In this document: positions 34,413 through 36,200 of the stretch, in pieces
How the letters are laid out: every line of letters begins with the position of its first letter
Numbering within the stretch: position 1 is the first letter of the stretch
Assembly (NCBI GenBank): GCA_964492825.1
Contig: CAZBLP010000015.1
Coordinates: 1 to 36,200, forward strand
DNA: 36,200 bases
Direction of reading: 5' to 3'
Source of the DNA: CAZBLP01 sp964492825
Lineage (GTDB): Bacteria; DYJV01
Notes under the pieces: generated by a model
What the model was told of the DNA's origin: nothing
Database searches by the model: none
The model's input: the letters and a program-made list of their open reading frames with translations, nothing else
Translations under genes and position numbers: made by a program

Positions 34413-35347
34413 AATGAGTTTTTATTTTTAATTCTGTTAAAAAATCCGACAATTCCCTCTGGAAGAAACATTAAAGTCAATACTAAAATCAATCCAAGCA
34501 CAATGGTGCTGTAATCTTCAACAAAAGTAAGCAATTCACCTAATATGGTAAGAGATGCACTTCCTATAAGTGCTCCAAAAATAGTTGACATTCCACCAAA
34601 AATTGACATAATAACTATTTCAATTGAAAAAATTATATCAAATGATTTGGGGCTAATAAAGGTAACATAATGTGCATACAAACTGCCTGCAACACTAGCA
34701 AGTATAGAACTTAAAACAAATATTTTTACTTTATACATTGACACGTCAATACCTAATGATTCTGCTGCAATTTCACTGCTATGAAGAGATTTTAAAGCTC
34801 TTCCGACTCTTGAATTTACAAGATTGTAGGCTAAAATTAAAGCTAATATTACAAAAAACCATATTAAAAAGAAAATTTTTTTATCTGAGTCAAAGGAAAA
34901 ATCTCCAATATCCAAATAAGGTATTCCTGGTATCCCTGAAGGTCCCCCTGTAAAGTTTTCCCACTGTACAAGAATTATAGTAATAATTATATTAAAACCA
35001 AGTGTAGCCATTACAAGGTAGTGTCCTTTTAATTTCAAGGAAGGTTTACCAATGAGAAATGCAACAATGGCAGTAATAACTGCAGCAAAAATAATTGCAA
35101 GCCAGGGATTGACATTGTATATTGTGGTTAGAATAGCTGAACTATAGGCCCCGATTCCATAGAATGCCGCATGCCCCAATGAAATTTGACCTGCATATCC
35201 AACAAGGAGGTTAATACCAATAACAATTAAAGTATTTAATCCTATTACATTGAGAATTAATAGAAAATAGTTACTACTCAAAGAAACGCCTAATATTATA
35301 ATAAGAATTATAAGTAGAAGTATTTGATATTTAAACTTTCTCAACAT
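34409..35347 (-). CDS. livM: Branched-chain amino acid-type ABC transporter permease LivM
   Basis: The 312-residue permease shows LVGYAGQISLGHAAFYGIGAY (LivM signature) and about eight to ten membrane helices, plus the C-terminal IFGGMSTIFGALIGS loop that contacts the ATPases. I choose the ATG at 35347 (MLRKFKYQ...), preceded by GGGA at seven bases and overlapping livH by 17 bases; an upstream in-frame TTG at 35380 would give a longer, polar N-terminus with no clear ribosome binding site. Confidence 0.9.
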   Translation of the reverse strand: MLRKFKYQILLLIILIIILGVSLSSNYFLLILNVIGLNTLIVIGINLLVGYAGQISLGHAAFYGIGAYSSAILTTIYNVNPWLAIIFAAVITAIVAFLIGKPSLKLKGHYLVMATLGFNIIITIILVQWENFTGGPSGIPGIPYLDIGDFSFDSDKKIFFLIWFFVILALILAYNLVNSRVGRALKSLHSSEIAAESLGIDVSMYKVKIFVLSSILASVAGSLYAHYVTFISPKSFDIIFSIEIVIMSIFGGMSTIFGALIGSASLTILGELLTFVEDYSTIVLGLILVLTLMFLPEGIVGFFNRIKNKNSL

Positions 35348-36200
35348 ATTTTTGTCCCAAAATACCGGTAGGTCTGACAAATAGCACTATAATCAAAATA
35401 ACAAACGCTATTACATCTTTGTAGTCAGAGGATATTAAACCTGCACCGACACTTTCAAATATGCCAAGCAAAAATCCTCCTATAATTGAGCCACCCATGC
35501 TTCCGTATCCGCCTAAAATTGCAGCAGCAAAACCCTTCAACCCAATCATAAATCCTATATCATATGAGGTAGTGGTAATTGGTGCTATTATAATACCAGC
35601 AAGAGAACCAAGAAAACCACTTAAAACAAAAGAGTAAAAAACCATTTTGTTTATATCTATACCAACAATAGACGCAGCTTTTTTATTAATGGCAACAGCT
35701 CTCATGGCTTTTCCGATTAATGTTTTTTTGAAAAAAAGGTAAAGAATAATAAAAGTAAAAATAGTAATCCCTATTATCCATAAATTTTGAGGAATTATTG
35801 ATGCACCAAATATCTTGATTACCCTGTCTCCTGAAAAAGATGGTAAAGCAAAAGGGTCTGAGCCCCACAGAGCAAGAGCAATACCTTTAAAAAAGATAGA
35901 TGCTCCAATTGTAATAAAAATTAAAATAATAATATCTTTGGATTTTGAATTTCTGATAACAAATTTTTCAAATAATCCTGATAAAATTGAAACTGCTATT
36001 ATGGATAAAATTATTGCCACTGGCAAAGGAAATTTGGAAAAAATATAAAATGTAACAGTTAGCATTCCTCCATACGTGATGAATTCACATTGCAATATAT
36101 TTACAATTCCTGTTGAATTATGAACAACAGAGAATCCTAATGCAATCAAAGCATAAATACTACCTGTTGTAATGCCTGCAATTAAAAATTGAAAAAAATT
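35331..36200 (-). CDS. livH: Branched-chain amino acid-type ABC transporter permease LivH (partial, cut by right edge)
   Basis: The frame stays open to the window edge. The visible N-terminal part reads NFFQFLIAGITTGSIYALIA, matching the start of LivH (usually ...GLTLGSIYALIALG), so only a few residues are missing. Further on, HNSTGIVNILQCEFITYGG is the LivH region after helix 1, and GGYGSMGGSIIGGFLLGI is the conserved cytoplasmic loop. A TTG at 36149 is not the real start, since family sequence continues upstream of it. The substrate-binding protein gene is not in this window and may lie beyond 36200. Confidence 0.9.
   Translation of the reverse strand, partial: NFFQFLIAGITTGSIYALIALGFSVVHNSTGIVNILQCEFITYGGMLTVTFYIFSKFPLPVAIILSIIAVSILSGLFEKFVIRNSKSKDIIILIFITIGASIFFKGIALALWGSDPFALPSFSGDRVIKIFGASIIPQNLWIIGITIFTFIILYLFFKKTLIGKAMRAVAINKKAASIVGIDINKMVFYSFVLSGFLGSLAGIIIAPITTTSYDIGFMIGLKGFAAAILGGYGSMGGSIIGGFLLGIFESVGAGLISSDYKDVIAFVILIIVLFVRPTGILGQKYVEKV

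Overview
The window is AT-rich (about one third G+C by eye), bacterial and densely coded. It combines an MSHA-type pilus locus, a complete Rnf complex, a complex I gene cluster carrying a selenocysteine formate dehydrogenase, and acyl-CoA and branched-chain amino acid uptake genes. This suggests an anaerobic or microaerophilic respirer. The low G+C and gene set fit the Deferribacteres (for example Deferribacter or Calditerrivibrio), but that is an inference, because no rRNA or other phylogenetic marker is present.

Layout. (1) 1-5371: MSHA-like pilus locus. On the minus strand lie an MshE-like ATPase with a putative c-di-GMP-binding N-terminus, an MshG/GspF-like platform protein, and a large secreted beta-helix/LamG-like protein (MshQ-like C-terminus) that runs off the left edge. 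A type IV pilin gene diverges on the plus strand. (2) 5372-6651: decayed region with a broken pflX-like radical SAM remnant, a 100-N assembly gap flanked by identical 55-bp copies (probably an assembler overlap), and a small membrane protein. (3) 6652-10799: a QueG-like iron-sulfur protein, a YhcC/YtqA-type radical SAM protein, a corrinoid adenosyltransferase and an acyl-CoA ligase. (4) 10961-16150: rnfABCDGE. (5) 16314-30915: nuoABCD, an SfrB/GltD-like flavoprotein, a selenocysteine formate dehydrogenase, then nuoHIJKLMN, closed by a terminator. (6) 30981-36200, minus strand: a GntR-type regulator, an acyl-CoA dehydrogenase and livFGMH, with livH cut by the right edge.

The most striking system is the complex I cluster. 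The slot normally held by nuoE, nuoF and nuoG is filled by two other genes. One is a 646-residue protein joining the C-terminal iron-sulfur part of NuoF to a GltD-like FAD/NADPH module, without the NuoF FMN/NADH domain and without any NuoE. The other is an 894-residue formate dehydrogenase alpha subunit whose active-site selenocysteine is encoded by an in-frame TGA at 21987-21989, followed at the canonical 18-nt distance by a GGTCT-loop hairpin (bacterial SECIS). NuoD lacks nickel-binding cysteines and NuoB keeps all four N2 ligands, so the core looks quinone-reactive and ion-pumping. The inference is a formate- and/or NADPH-fed complex I. With the adjacent Rnf complex it could connect the formate, NADPH, ferredoxin, NADH and quinone pools. 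The selenocysteine reading is strongly supported by the sequence; the physical association of the modules is inferred from gene order.
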